Source of the DNA: a virus
IMG/VR virus record: IMGVR_UViG_3300034072_001301
Coordinates: 1-47,029 of that record
Reading direction: 5' to 3' (one strand)
DNA: 47,029 nt
A program made the translations under genes and the position numbers. The notes below the pieces were generated by a model. It saw only the letters and a list, made by a program, of their open reading frames with translations. It searched no databases and was not told the DNA's origin. This document shows, piece by piece, positions 39,537 to 47,029 of this stretch. Within the stretch, counting starts at the first letter, position 1. Every line of letters begins with the position of its first letter.

Positions 39537-40550
39537 TTAGCCGTTTAGACCAGCCTGCTTTTCCTTGATGCGACGGAGGATTTCCGAAGCGTCAGGAGTT
39601 CCAGCAGGACGTGCTGCCGGAGCAGCGGCTTCCTCAACAGGAGCCGAAGGGGCCGGAGTGGCCGAGGCACGCTGAAGAGCAGCAAAGGGATCAGCAGCAG
39701 GAGCCGCTGAAGTCTGAGGTGCTGCCGCAGGGGCTGCAGGTGCAGAACCCTGGTTGCCCCAGTTACCACCGCCAGCTGGCTTGTAGAACTGGCTCCAACG
39801 AGCAGGATCATAAGCTTCGTCGTTTACCGAAGCCTGGAACATTTCCTTGATAACTTCCAGCTGCTCAGCAGTAGGCTTCGCAGGGAGGAATTCAGAAAGG
39901 TTCTTTAGACCATGGGTTTCAATAGCCTGTGCCTCTTCTTCACTCAGGGCACGTGGCTTCATGCTCCACTTGCTGGTGCTGTAGTTGGCAAAGCCACCCT
40001 TTGTGGTCTTGATCAGACGGAAGTCACGACCAGCGATATAATCGGTTGGTAGATCTTCCATTTCAGGATCCATTAGCGAACCCTTGATGATGTCAAAGAT
40101 GCTGGTGTTGATCATGAAGCGACGAATTGGATTTTCAGGAACTTCCTTTTCCTCAAATCCACTCTGAACCACAAAGCCCTGGAACAGGTATGACTTCTTC
40201 TTCCAGTACTTGCGAGCAAGGTTCTGAAGAGAATCATCCTTCCACCAAGGACGGGTTTCAGCTAGGATTGGGCAAGTTTCGCCATACATTTCCATGCAGG
40301 GAACCTGAACTAGGACTTCACGGTCGTGCTCGCCCTTGATACCCTGGAACGGAAGCTTGATAACAAGACGTTCCTTCCAGAAGAAGGTGTTATTGGTGTC
40401 ACCATCGGGGAGGAAGCGGATCATCGAGGATCCACCTTCGGGCACGTTCCAGAAAGGATACATGGAGTTGTCACCGCTGTTGCGGTTGCCGCCTTCAGAC
40501 TTTGTCTGCTGGGCTAGAAGTTTGGCGCGGATTTCATCAAGTGTTGCCAT
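39537..40550 (-). CDS. 32: Single-stranded DNA-binding protein gp32
   Basis: The 337-residue protein matches T4-like gp32: MYPFWNVPEGGSSMIRFLPD, the zinc-lobe region around His75, Cys85 and Cys93, then FVVQSGFEE...NPIRRFMINTSIF and YDPARWSQFYKP. It coats lagging-strand and recombination ssDNA and recruits UvsX and helicase loader. The C-terminal 80 residues are an Ala/Pro linker ending in a basic helix (ASEILRRIKEKQAGLNG) instead of the acidic tail of T4 gp32. The fourth zinc ligand is not obvious. Confidence 0.93.
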   Translation of the reverse strand: MATLDEIRAKLLAQQTKSEGGNRNSGDNSMYPFWNVPEGGSSMIRFLPDGDTNNTFFWKERLVIKLPFQGIKGEHDREVLVQVPCMEMYGETCPILAETRPWWKDDSLQNLARKYWKKKSYLFQGFVVQSGFEEKEVPENPIRRFMINTSIFDIIKGSLMDPEMEDLPTDYIAGRDFRLIKTTKGGFANYSTSKWSMKPRALSEEEAQAIETHGLKNLSEFLPAKPTAEQLEVIKEMFQASVNDEAYDPARWSQFYKPAGGGNWGNQGSAPAAPAAAPQTSAAPAADPFAALQRASATPAPSAPVEEAAAPAARPAGTPDASEILRRIKEKQAGLNG

Positions 40551-40587
40551 GGTAGGTACCTGCTTTCTTATATTTTTGGGCTATATA

Positions 40588-40650
40588 TGGAGCCAATGTT
40601 TGAGCTATTATACAAAGAGCATTCCCGCTCCCTGCATACTCTTATTTAGC
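40588..40650 (-). promoter_or_regulatory. gp32 control region
   Basis: Reading the minus strand: a late-type GCTAAATAA (40643-40650), a perfect TATAAT (40607-40612) without a good -35 box, and TTGGCTCCA (40588-40596) shared with the uvsX leader. This suggests control by several RNA polymerase forms. Confidence 0.5.
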
Positions 40651-40775
40651 ATTCTGGTGACCAGAAAATCAAAATAGAATTGGTGAAAAGCCTATTTTTC
40701 TATCATCTTTTATGATCTTTTTGCTTATCAGCTATCATACGAAATCAGGATACCTGGTGTCATTAATCAAAAAGG

Positions 40776-40805
40776 TGGCGGGAACCAGTTTCCTGCTCCC
40801 CGCCA
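40776..40805 (-). terminator. Hairpin after the 993-aa late gene
   Basis: TGGCGGG/CCCGCCA outer stem with an inner GGAA/TTCC stem, ten bases past the stop. Confidence 0.55.
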
Positions 40806-40814
40806 TTTTATCCT

Positions 40815-43796
40815 TTATTTACGGAAGTTTGCGTTCTTCAGCAGTTCAGCAAGCTGTTCCTTGAACACATCACTTTCGGTCATTGGGACACCACGACGTT
40901 CCAACTCAGAACGTAGCTGTTCACAATAACCAGAATATTTGGGATCTTCGGATGCTAGCTTGAGCTTGTTCTTCAGCATTTCATCGCTATAACCAGCAAA
41001 CACATCAGCGGCTGATTCATCAACACCAAACTTGTCAGCATACTCTCTAGCAGAACGATTCTTTTCCATCTTTTCTGCCCAATCAGCATCTGAACCGGTC
41101 TGCTCAGTATCATCAATCAGGTCTTGACCCTTGTCACCGCCTAGAACCTCTTCTTGTGATTCAAATGTGACATCACTCGAGATATCACGAATTCTGTCAG
41201 AGATCCAGTCTCCTAGAATGCTAGCAATCTGATTGTTAAAGTTCATTTCCTGCTCAGCTTTGTCATCTGTGCCAACTGGCATTTCAGCACCAAATGATTC
41301 TGGATCGGCGAATACCTTTTCAGCAAAAGCCTTGAAGTCTACGAGAACCTTCTCCAGATGATCTGGACCCATCAAACCTTCAGCAATGGCAGCTCTTGAC
41401 GCTTGTTCAAAAGCTTCATTACGAACCTTATCAAAATTCACTCTCAGAAGCTTGCGCTTTTCTGGCTCAACGCGATAGCCGCCAGCTTTGGAGAGAACAC
41501 CTTTGGTCATTGTCACCGTCTTGGTGTCTGGCAGTCGAGCATGAGGATTGTCAAAAATGACCTTGGCCATCTTTTCGTCAACCGCTAGAATTTCACCAGG
41601 ACCGTAAACCTTGTGAGTTACACGATCACCTACTTTGATCTCAGCATCAAACTCAGGATTGACTGGAGCAGCCTTTTTCTTTGGTGGTAGAGCAAAGCTA
41701 ACTTCTAACACGGCTTGCGGATCAAACTCCTCAAACCATTCAGCTAGTTCTGCTTCTTCACCAAATGATGCTAGTCCTGGAACTTTGTCCATGTCATCAA
41801 CGTGAATCTTACGAGCACCGCCATTCAAGAATTCAATCGACGCGATATCACCTTCAATCGAAATAATGGTTGCCGGACCCATATCAGTAGCTACGTGGTC
41901 ACCAGCTTCAAATCCATGATCTGAATAGTCATCATCGTTCTCAGCAAATTCCTGAATGGACTCACCTAGCGAATAGCCGCGTTCCTCAACGTATGCCTTG
42001 ACCTGAGGGTAAAGTTCTTCAGCCCATGTTTTGAACTGACCCTTTGTGACGTCCCAGCCTAGATGGTCCATGCCTGTTGTGAAATAACCATCAAGGTTAG
42101 ACATGATGTATTCTTTTTCAAGAGGCTCTTCCTTTTCCTCATCATGCTTGACGATAGGATAGAGATCTTCAATGAATTCTTGAACGTTGAACTGGCTTGA
42201 AAGAGTTTCTAGATCACTCTCATATTCAGCATCATGATCACCGTCATATGGATTTGGATTATAGTAGGATTCGTCTACTTCACCACTATTCAGGTCATCT
42301 TCAAGTGTCTGAATCAGCTTGCTAGCAATTGTCTTCTCAGCACCATCAAGTTTCTTGCCTTCAGCCATCTTATCAATAATGGTTCCAACATAGTTGAGAG
42401 TGGCCGAGTTGGCTAGGGCATGTTGACCCACATATAGGTCTAGATAAAAACGAGCCTTGGCGTTCATGTCAGCAAAGCCAGGAACATGCTCTGGGAACTC
42501 AGGCATCTCAAAATTGCCGGCGAGAATAGCACGAAGGCCATCAGCCAGTTCTTCAATACCTTTTTCCTGATCTTTGTCCAGTTGGGCCGGACGACCAGCA
42601 TCATCCAACTGACCAGAGGCAGCGTGACGTGCCTTTGTCCAAGCGGTAGCGTAGTTCAAGACCGCATCTTCTTCGTTTATCTGATAGGCAGTCTCCGTTA
42701 GATCCAGGAAATCAGTAGCATCTTCAAATACGAGACTTTCATTGAAAGCCACACTGGAACCAAAGCGAGTCCAGCTTTCTTCATCGTGTCCGTACTCGTC
42801 AAGGAGAGCTTCGACTAATGCGTCAGCAGCGGCATCCTCGAGAGTGAGAACGCTATGGAACATATTGTTCATATTGGTCATATTTTCACCCATTTGTAGC
42901 AGAGCGACTGGCATCAAAGACTCTGCCAGAGCATGGTTGGAGTCTATCATCAATATATCTTGAAGATGACTGATTTTATCACCTATTGACTCACTGAGGT
43001 TAACAGTGTTCAAAGGTAGTGATTCTTTTATTTTGTGGTAGCCTCGCGGCCTGCTCATTGTTGAGAAAACCCTTTTGAGCTCAACAATGCGATTTCTGAT
43101 AGGCATTCTCAGCGAAATTGCCTCTTCACCTAGAATATTTCTAGAATGGTGAATAAAGCAGTTTACTCGAGAAAGACTCAAGCTTTCCTGAGCCAGGGTA
43201 GTAAGTTTGCTTCCGATATCATCATATGGCCTTCCGCCTTGGTTGATATGCTGAGCAAATGCTCTACCTGCGCTCAAGTGGTTCTCAGGAAACTTGAAAC
43301 GTTCCCCTTCTTTGGTCTCAACAAAAAGACCCAAAATATTACGGCCACGAGCGCCGATTACTCCTTCAATAACAGGACGGCAATGGCGCACAATCAATTT
43401 GGTGTTACCAAACTTTTGATAGCTGGTTTTAGTGGATCCCCACATATTGGCTTCGTTCACGCTAGCTTGGTAAGCAAAGTCTTTGGGCTGTAGTTCGCGC
43501 CCATATTTTCGAACGTTGAACAAAACGTTATAGCGGGTAGTGATCTGACGAAGAGTATTGATCAGCTTGCTAATGGCTTTGACATCAGTGCTTTGACTGA
43601 GGTAAAGCTTTACCTCAGAATCACTACCAGCTTCAATCACGCTGACCATAATATTGTCCGGAGTAGCAAAAACTCTGCGAGCAGTTTTGGGCTCATAGGT
43701 TTTGTTGCCATCTTCGCCATACAGCGTAAGGGTCTTTCCTGATCCTTTCAGGACTTGAAACAACTCTTCGCTAAGGCTGTCAAACAACGAGCTCAT
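40815..43796 (-). CDS. Very large late protein, 993 aa
   Basis: The start MSSLFDSLSEELFQVLKGSG is chosen because GGAGG and a late motif precede it; an in-frame upstream start lies beyond the motif. Residues 1-260 form a mixed domain (FNVRKYGRELQPKDFAY, KLIVRHCRPVIEGVIGARGR). A helical region follows. Two KOW/Tudor-like barrels come later (FEAGDHVATDMGPATIISIE near 655; KVGDRVTHKVYGPGEILAVD near 735). The C-terminus is helical. The barrels resemble that of the 601-aa late protein. It lies next to terminase, where T4 keeps virion genes. SLSEE at the start fits a prohead-protease site. Confidence 0.6.
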   Translation of the reverse strand: MSSLFDSLSEELFQVLKGSGKTLTLYGEDGNKTYEPKTARRVFATPDNIMVSVIEAGSDSEVKLYLSQSTDVKAISKLINTLRQITTRYNVLFNVRKYGRELQPKDFAYQASVNEANMWGSTKTSYQKFGNTKLIVRHCRPVIEGVIGARGRNILGLFVETKEGERFKFPENHLSAGRAFAQHINQGGRPYDDIGSKLTTLAQESLSLSRVNCFIHHSRNILGEEAISLRMPIRNRIVELKRVFSTMSRPRGYHKIKESLPLNTVNLSESIGDKISHLQDILMIDSNHALAESLMPVALLQMGENMTNMNNMFHSVLTLEDAAADALVEALLDEYGHDEESWTRFGSSVAFNESLVFEDATDFLDLTETAYQINEEDAVLNYATAWTKARHAASGQLDDAGRPAQLDKDQEKGIEELADGLRAILAGNFEMPEFPEHVPGFADMNAKARFYLDLYVGQHALANSATLNYVGTIIDKMAEGKKLDGAEKTIASKLIQTLEDDLNSGEVDESYYNPNPYDGDHDAEYESDLETLSSQFNVQEFIEDLYPIVKHDEEKEEPLEKEYIMSNLDGYFTTGMDHLGWDVTKGQFKTWAEELYPQVKAYVEERGYSLGESIQEFAENDDDYSDHGFEAGDHVATDMGPATIISIEGDIASIEFLNGGARKIHVDDMDKVPGLASFGEEAELAEWFEEFDPQAVLEVSFALPPKKKAAPVNPEFDAEIKVGDRVTHKVYGPGEILAVDEKMAKVIFDNPHARLPDTKTVTMTKGVLSKAGGYRVEPEKRKLLRVNFDKVRNEAFEQASRAAIAEGLMGPDHLEKVLVDFKAFAEKVFADPESFGAEMPVGTDDKAEQEMNFNNQIASILGDWISDRIRDISSDVTFESQEEVLGGDKGQDLIDDTEQTGSDADWAEKMEKNRSAREYADKFGVDESAADVFAGYSDEMLKNKLKLASEDPKYSGYCEQLRSELERRGVPMTESDVFKEQLAELLKNANFRK

Positions 43797-43817
43797 GCGC
43801 AATCCTCCACTAAGTGT

Positions 43818-43827
43818 GATATTTAGC
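43818..43827 (-). promoter_or_regulatory. Late-type promoter element GCTAAATATC
   Basis: It lies 22 bases before the ATG at 43796, followed by TGGAGGATT, and decides the start of the 993-aa gene. Confidence 0.65.
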
Positions 43828-43837
43828 AAAAATATCA

Positions 43838-46414
43838 TTAGAAGCTCATAGGCATTGGCGCTGAGCTAGTGTCGTCCATATCACCTGTGCTTTTTAGGTT
43901 TTCTTCAATCTGCTCTTCCCAATCAGCGCAAATCTGTAGGAGACGAACTATCTGTAGGGTTCCCATGACCAAGTCATCATTTACCCCTATTTTGCCCTTG
44001 TAAGACCCGCCACCGCGCACAAAGTTCTTGAGCTCCGTGAGTAGCGCTCTGCTCTTCAGAGTCATTCTACGGGTCTCTACGAGCGTTTTAAAGCGTGCGC
44101 AGGCGGTCATCTTAGTTCTACTATTGGTGTTAAGACCTTTTCGACCTTTGCCGCCGCCGGTCTTGCGAGGTTCATGAGTGAAAATGCCTGGAAAATTCTC
44201 TTCACCGATAGTGTCAATGTAAACCAAAGCGGCTTCACCCAAGCTGTTGTTTTCAACAGTCCAGTAGATCTCAGGGTCACCATCCTGATCCGGGTGATTT
44301 ACTAGACTATGATGGATATACAAAAGAGCTTTTCTGAGGATCTCTACCTGGTCCTGGGTTATTGTCTTATTGTGTCTCCATTCAGCCACTTGAGTCAAAG
44401 TTGTCAGATCAAATACCTGAATCGCTGAGAAGTCAGAACCTGTTCCCATAGAAGGATCCAAAGTTGCCCCATATATATGATTGGGCTTGGGTTCTTCAAA
44501 CCAACGCATAGAGCCTATCTTGAAGATAGGTTCTTGTGGACTCAAATTGGCAAGTGTGATTGGGTTGATAAGGGTTTCGTCTTCAGAAACGAACTTACAT
44601 TCATATTCTCGTTGGAACTTTTCCTCACCAAGCTGTTGTCGCTGAGTTTGAGCCCATGCTTCGTCACGAGTTGGGTTCTTATCCCAGGTGATTTCCAATG
44701 GCTTATAACCATTACGACCTACGCCACCTGGAATGACTTCGCCATTGTCATCAATGTTGTTCTTGGCACCAAACCATATTTCAGCGAACTGATCTTCGTC
44801 ATTGTTTGGCGTACTGGTAATGATACAGCTACCACCGGTTGATAGTGTTGGAGCAATAGCTGACCAGAACTCAACTGCCTTGTTGGGCTGAACGAACGCG
44901 AATTCGTCTAGATAAAGCAGAGAGATCGAGAGACCACGACCAGCATCCTTGGATGTTGCGCGTGAAATGATCCTAGAGCCATTGTCAAAGGAGATTGTGC
45001 CCTTGTTGTATTCCACAACACCACTGCGAAGCCAGTTATACTGCTCGAGGTTCTCATACGCGAAACGAATACGATCCATGATCTCCAGCGCCGAAACAAA
45101 CTTATTAGCAGCAATCAGGATAGTGGTGTCTGGTTCAAACATAGCCTTCCAGAGAAGGAAACCAGCTGCGCAAGTGGTATTATGAGTTGGTACTAGAGTC
45201 TCACCGCATAGAAATAGATGATCATCATTATCGACCTGAAGACACCTGACTGGGACACTATCAGTTGGTTCAATAGATTTGATATAGATCCTAGTATTCT
45301 TTGGATGACTCTTACAAAGCTTCTGCCTCTCCAATTTTCTTTCCAATTTGAATATATCAAATGCGGATGTCGTAAATCTCAAAGACCAAGCAACTTTATG
45401 CCCAGTTTCCCTACTCGAAATCGTAGATTTGATTCCTAAGCTACTCAATAGAAGTCGAACCTGCCGAACCATAGTTTCATCACTTTGATAGAAATTACAG
45501 GTTCCATTCTTTTCCACTGATCCGTCAGTGTCCATTAATCCTCGTAGAAGCTCAAGGCGATTTTCTACTGATGTGAAGATATAGTAATCAGGAATATGCT
45601 TATTGGAAAGAACTCCCATTTGACGCAAAGCTATTTTAAAGCCACCAGCTATATTGAAGCTACCGGTGGTATCACTTCTCTTGTCCAGTCTGAATTTCGA
45701 GGATCTGAAGCCTGCTTTCTCTATCTCTCTTTGATAGGTCGGAAAGTCATCAATATGACAGGTGATTCCAGAAGAATTCCTACCACCGTCCCCTAGCCAT
45801 AGTCCCAAGAGATATGGATTCACAGGAAGTTGACTATCTTTAAACTTTATAGCTTCACAGTGTTTGATATGAATACTATGAGAGGTATCATTCCATTGCC
45901 TGAACTCTTCCAAAAGTTCAAGAGTAGTAATCGTCACAGTTTTTGGTTTTTTGGTTGGTATTACAACAGTCCAAAGATGCTCAGCATCAGCTATGACTGA
46001 ATCCCCGTGACTGAACTCTATAAGATAACAGGGACGATCATACATTGTTTCAGTTATGAACTGAATTCTGGTTGTTTCGCCGTCAGCCCCGTAGATCTCG
46101 TCGCCTATTTTAAGTTCACCCATTGTGGTGAATCCACTAGGCGTTAAGATAGGAGTATCTAAAGATAAGGCCTTGCCCATCTGTCGAGCAGTAAGTGCGA
46201 TGGTGTAACGATTCTTATGAAAGGAATCGATCATTTCTTCCTGATAAGGCCACAGCTTAAAGGGAACTCGACCTTGGGTCGGATGCTGGATCTTGACGTA
46301 GTTTTTACAGAAGTAAATGGGGTCAGACATACACTTTCTAAGTTCTTCAATCTGGTTTAGATTAAAGCGGTCCTTGCTGTACCCTTTTTTAATGATTTCA
46401 ATATCTTTTGCCAT
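43838..46414 (-). CDS. 17: Large terminase subunit gp17, intein-containing precursor
   Basis: The 858-residue precursor yields a 527-residue terminase after splicing. ATPase motifs: Walker A TARQMGK joined to TT after the intein, and Walker B LLYLDEFAFV. Nuclease motifs: ATLDPSMGTGSDFSAI, WTVENNSLGEAAL and GVNDDLVMGTL, giving three acidic residues. It translocates DNA into the prohead and cuts concatemers. Until the intein leaves, Walker A is split after its lysine, so packaging ATPase activity requires splicing. No Shine-Dalgarno sequence is clear before the ATG, and a hairpin sits just upstream. Confidence 0.95.
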   Translation of the reverse strand: MAKDIEIIKKGYSKDRFNLNQIEELRKCMSDPIYFCKNYVKIQHPTQGRVPFKLWPYQEEMIDSFHKNRYTIALTARQMGKALSLDTPILTPSGFTTMGELKIGDEIYGADGETTRIQFITETMYDRPCYLIEFSHGDSVIADAEHLWTVVIPTKKPKTVTITTLELLEEFRQWNDTSHSIHIKHCEAIKFKDSQLPVNPYLLGLWLGDGGRNSSGITCHIDDFPTYQREIEKAGFRSSKFRLDKRSDTTGSFNIAGGFKIALRQMGVLSNKHIPDYYIFTSVENRLELLRGLMDTDGSVEKNGTCNFYQSDETMVRQVRLLLSSLGIKSTISSRETGHKVAWSLRFTTSAFDIFKLERKLERQKLCKSHPKNTRIYIKSIEPTDSVPVRCLQVDNDDHLFLCGETLVPTHNTTCAAGFLLWKAMFEPDTTILIAANKFVSALEIMDRIRFAYENLEQYNWLRSGVVEYNKGTISFDNGSRIISRATSKDAGRGLSISLLYLDEFAFVQPNKAVEFWSAIAPTLSTGGSCIITSTPNNDEDQFAEIWFGAKNNIDDNGEVIPGGVGRNGYKPLEITWDKNPTRDEAWAQTQRQQLGEEKFQREYECKFVSEDETLINPITLANLSPQEPIFKIGSMRWFEEPKPNHIYGATLDPSMGTGSDFSAIQVFDLTTLTQVAEWRHNKTITQDQVEILRKALLYIHHSLVNHPDQDGDPEIYWTVENNSLGEAALVYIDTIGEENFPGIFTHEPRKTGGGKGRKGLNTNSRTKMTACARFKTLVETRRMTLKSRALLTELKNFVRGGGSYKGKIGVNDDLVMGTLQIVRLLQICADWEEQIEENLKSTGDMDDTSSAPMPMSF
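45179..46171 (-). other. Class 3 intein with LAGLIDADG homing endonuclease in gp17
   Basis: The 331-residue intein starts ALSLDTPILTPSGFTTMGEL right after Walker A Lys81 and ends VPTHN before Thr-Thr. Position one is Ala, not Cys/Ser. The class 3 triplet is complete: Trp148 in EHLWT (block B), Cys391 in VRCLQV (block F) and Thr410 in PTHN (block G). Two LAGLIDADG motifs are present: LLGLWLGDG and LLRGLMDTDG. Known class 3 inteins start splicing from the block F cysteine. The endonuclease would home into intein-free gp17 genes. Confidence 0.88.
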
Positions 46415-46423
46415 AGATGAATG

Positions 46424-46451
46424 TGGGCTCTGACCAGAAGATCAGAGCCCA
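46424..46451 (-). terminator. Hairpin between the right-edge gene and gp17
   Basis: TGGGCTCTGA/TCAGAGCCCA, a 10-bp perfect stem with an eight-base loop, eight bases past a stop and ten bases before the gp17 ATG. Confidence 0.6.
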
Positions 46452-46459
46452 TTCCTATT

Positions 46460-47014
46460 TTAATCGAAGGTCTTTACTGACAACTTCTTAGTTGGGGAAA
46501 CACCGTATTCCGAAAGTAGATCGACAACCATTTCATAATTGTTGACGATATCATGGGCGGTGAAGCTTGTGATTACTTTTCCAGGACGATATTTGGTCCC
46601 GGTCGAAGTCTGTGTAATGCAGGTAACCTCAGTTTTCTTGGGTGTTTTGGTCAGACCAGAAACATAGTTGAGGCCCTTCTTACCATTGCGATCAATTTCA
46701 AGAACCGTCACACCTACCTGGCTGCTACCACTGCTCATATCGTCAAAATACTGAGCCTTGCCATTCTTGATATCTTCTAGGCTGGCATAACCACAATCAG
46801 TATTTAGATAGAATGGTTCACCATATTTGGTGTGTGGGCCTTTGTTGTAGTTGATCTGAACTTCTTCTAGATCAGAGCCTTTGAACTCATCTAGTAGGCT
46901 TTCGGCCGTTGGCTCTACACGATCAAGACCCTTTTCACGCTTCCAAGCAATGCGGTCATGGGCGTTACGCCATTTTGCTACGCGATCGCCTGCACCTTTA
47001 CGCATAATTCCCAT
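46460..47014 (-). CDS. Hypothetical protein upstream of terminase, possibly 5'-partial
   Basis: At least 184 residues from MGIMRKGAGDRVAKWRNAHD. The frame stays open to the window edge (five more codons, ending NQAER before the Met), and no strong ribosome binding site is seen, so the true start may lie outside. The N-terminal half is basic and helical, with DRIAWKREKGLDRVEP. The C-terminal half is beta-rich (PGKVITSFTAHDIVNNYEMV). T4 places the small terminase gp16 here, but I see no gp16 likeness. Function unknown. Confidence 0.6.
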   Translation of the reverse strand: MGIMRKGAGDRVAKWRNAHDRIAWKREKGLDRVEPTAESLLDEFKGSDLEEVQINYNKGPHTKYGEPFYLNTDCGYASLEDIKNGKAQYFDDMSSGSSQVGVTVLEIDRNGKKGLNYVSGLTKTPKKTEVTCITQTSTGTKYRPGKVITSFTAHDIVNNYEMVVDLLSEYGVSPTKKLSVKTFD

Positions 47015-47029
47015 GCGCTCAGCCTGATT

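Noticed and set aside
45179-46171. Group I intron in gp17
   Set aside because: The insert is fully in frame and has intein blocks and a His-Asn end, so it is a protein intron.
46460-47014. Small terminase gp16
   Set aside because: Position fits T4 order, but no gp16-like coiled-coil or DNA-binding helix pattern was seen.
1-47029. tRNA genes, CRISPR array, insertion sequences, attachment sites
   Set aside because: No cloverleaf with CCA end, no regularly spaced repeats, and no transposase or integrase were seen on reading; short tRNAs could be missed without a covariance search.

Overview
This window is a gene-dense block of a T4-like contractile-tailed phage genome (about 43% GC by eye), not bacterial chromosome. 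The diagnostic genes are the large terminase gp17, single-stranded DNA-binding protein gp32, recombinase UvsX, helicase UvsW, primase gp61, replicative helicase gp41 and class Ia ribonucleotide reductase NrdA/NrdB with a glutaredoxin. A T4-type late promoter motif (consensus close to (A/C)TAAATA(C/T)) sits ahead of many genes. Many small conserved proteins look like those of cyanophages and other marine or alphaproteobacterial T4-like phages. The host cannot be read from the window. I saw no tRNA, rRNA, CRISPR array, insertion sequence or photosynthesis gene. No gene-free stretch exceeds 300 bases.

Layout. Nearly everything is on the minus strand, so transcription runs from high to low coordinates. 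46.4-47.0 kb: unknown protein, possibly running off the right edge. 43.8-46.4 kb: gp17, interrupted in its Walker A motif by a 331-residue intein. 40.8-43.8 kb: very large unknown protein. 31.1-40.6 kb: recombination and repair block with gp32, uvsX, two small proteins, an AAA+ ATPase, a two-gene HARP plus degenerate SNF2 pair, and uvsW. 27.5-31.1 kb: small conserved proteins, including a gp62-like protein and a 200-residue protein that looks like a shrunken DNA polymerase III alpha subunit. 27.15-27.5 kb: one plus-strand gene. 22.0-27.1 kb: a structural protein, a tRNA-guanine-transglycosylase-like (DpdA-like) protein, gp61 and gp41. 17.6-21.9 kb: late operon with probable virion proteins plus an RNA-ligase-like and a polymerase-beta-type nucleotidyltransferase pair. 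15.4-17.5 kb: plus-strand island with a membrane peptide, a four-PAS-domain protein and a 31-residue ORF. 7.4-15.3 kb: late virion-type genes, including a polyvalent protein with an inorganic-pyrophosphatase-like domain. 5.1-7.3 kb: tail-type protein, SWIM zinc-finger protein and a PD-(D/E)XK nuclease. 0-5.0 kb: nrdA, nrdB, glutaredoxin and small proteins, one of them probably Sm-like.

How the parts fit. Nucleotide supply (NrdA/B, glutaredoxin), replication (gp41, gp61, gp32, gp62-like) and recombination-dependent replication (UvsX, UvsW, HARP/SNF2 pair, exonuclease) form the usual T4-type DNA factory. Late operons encode virion and packaging proteins. Several late proteins begin with a short helix ending in a (L/I)xE site, the recognition pattern of the T4 prohead protease, so they may be packed in the head and injected. 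The least explained systems are the membrane peptide plus PAS array, the mini-DnaE, the dead SNF2 with its separate HARP subunit, and the ligase/nucleotidyltransferase pair.
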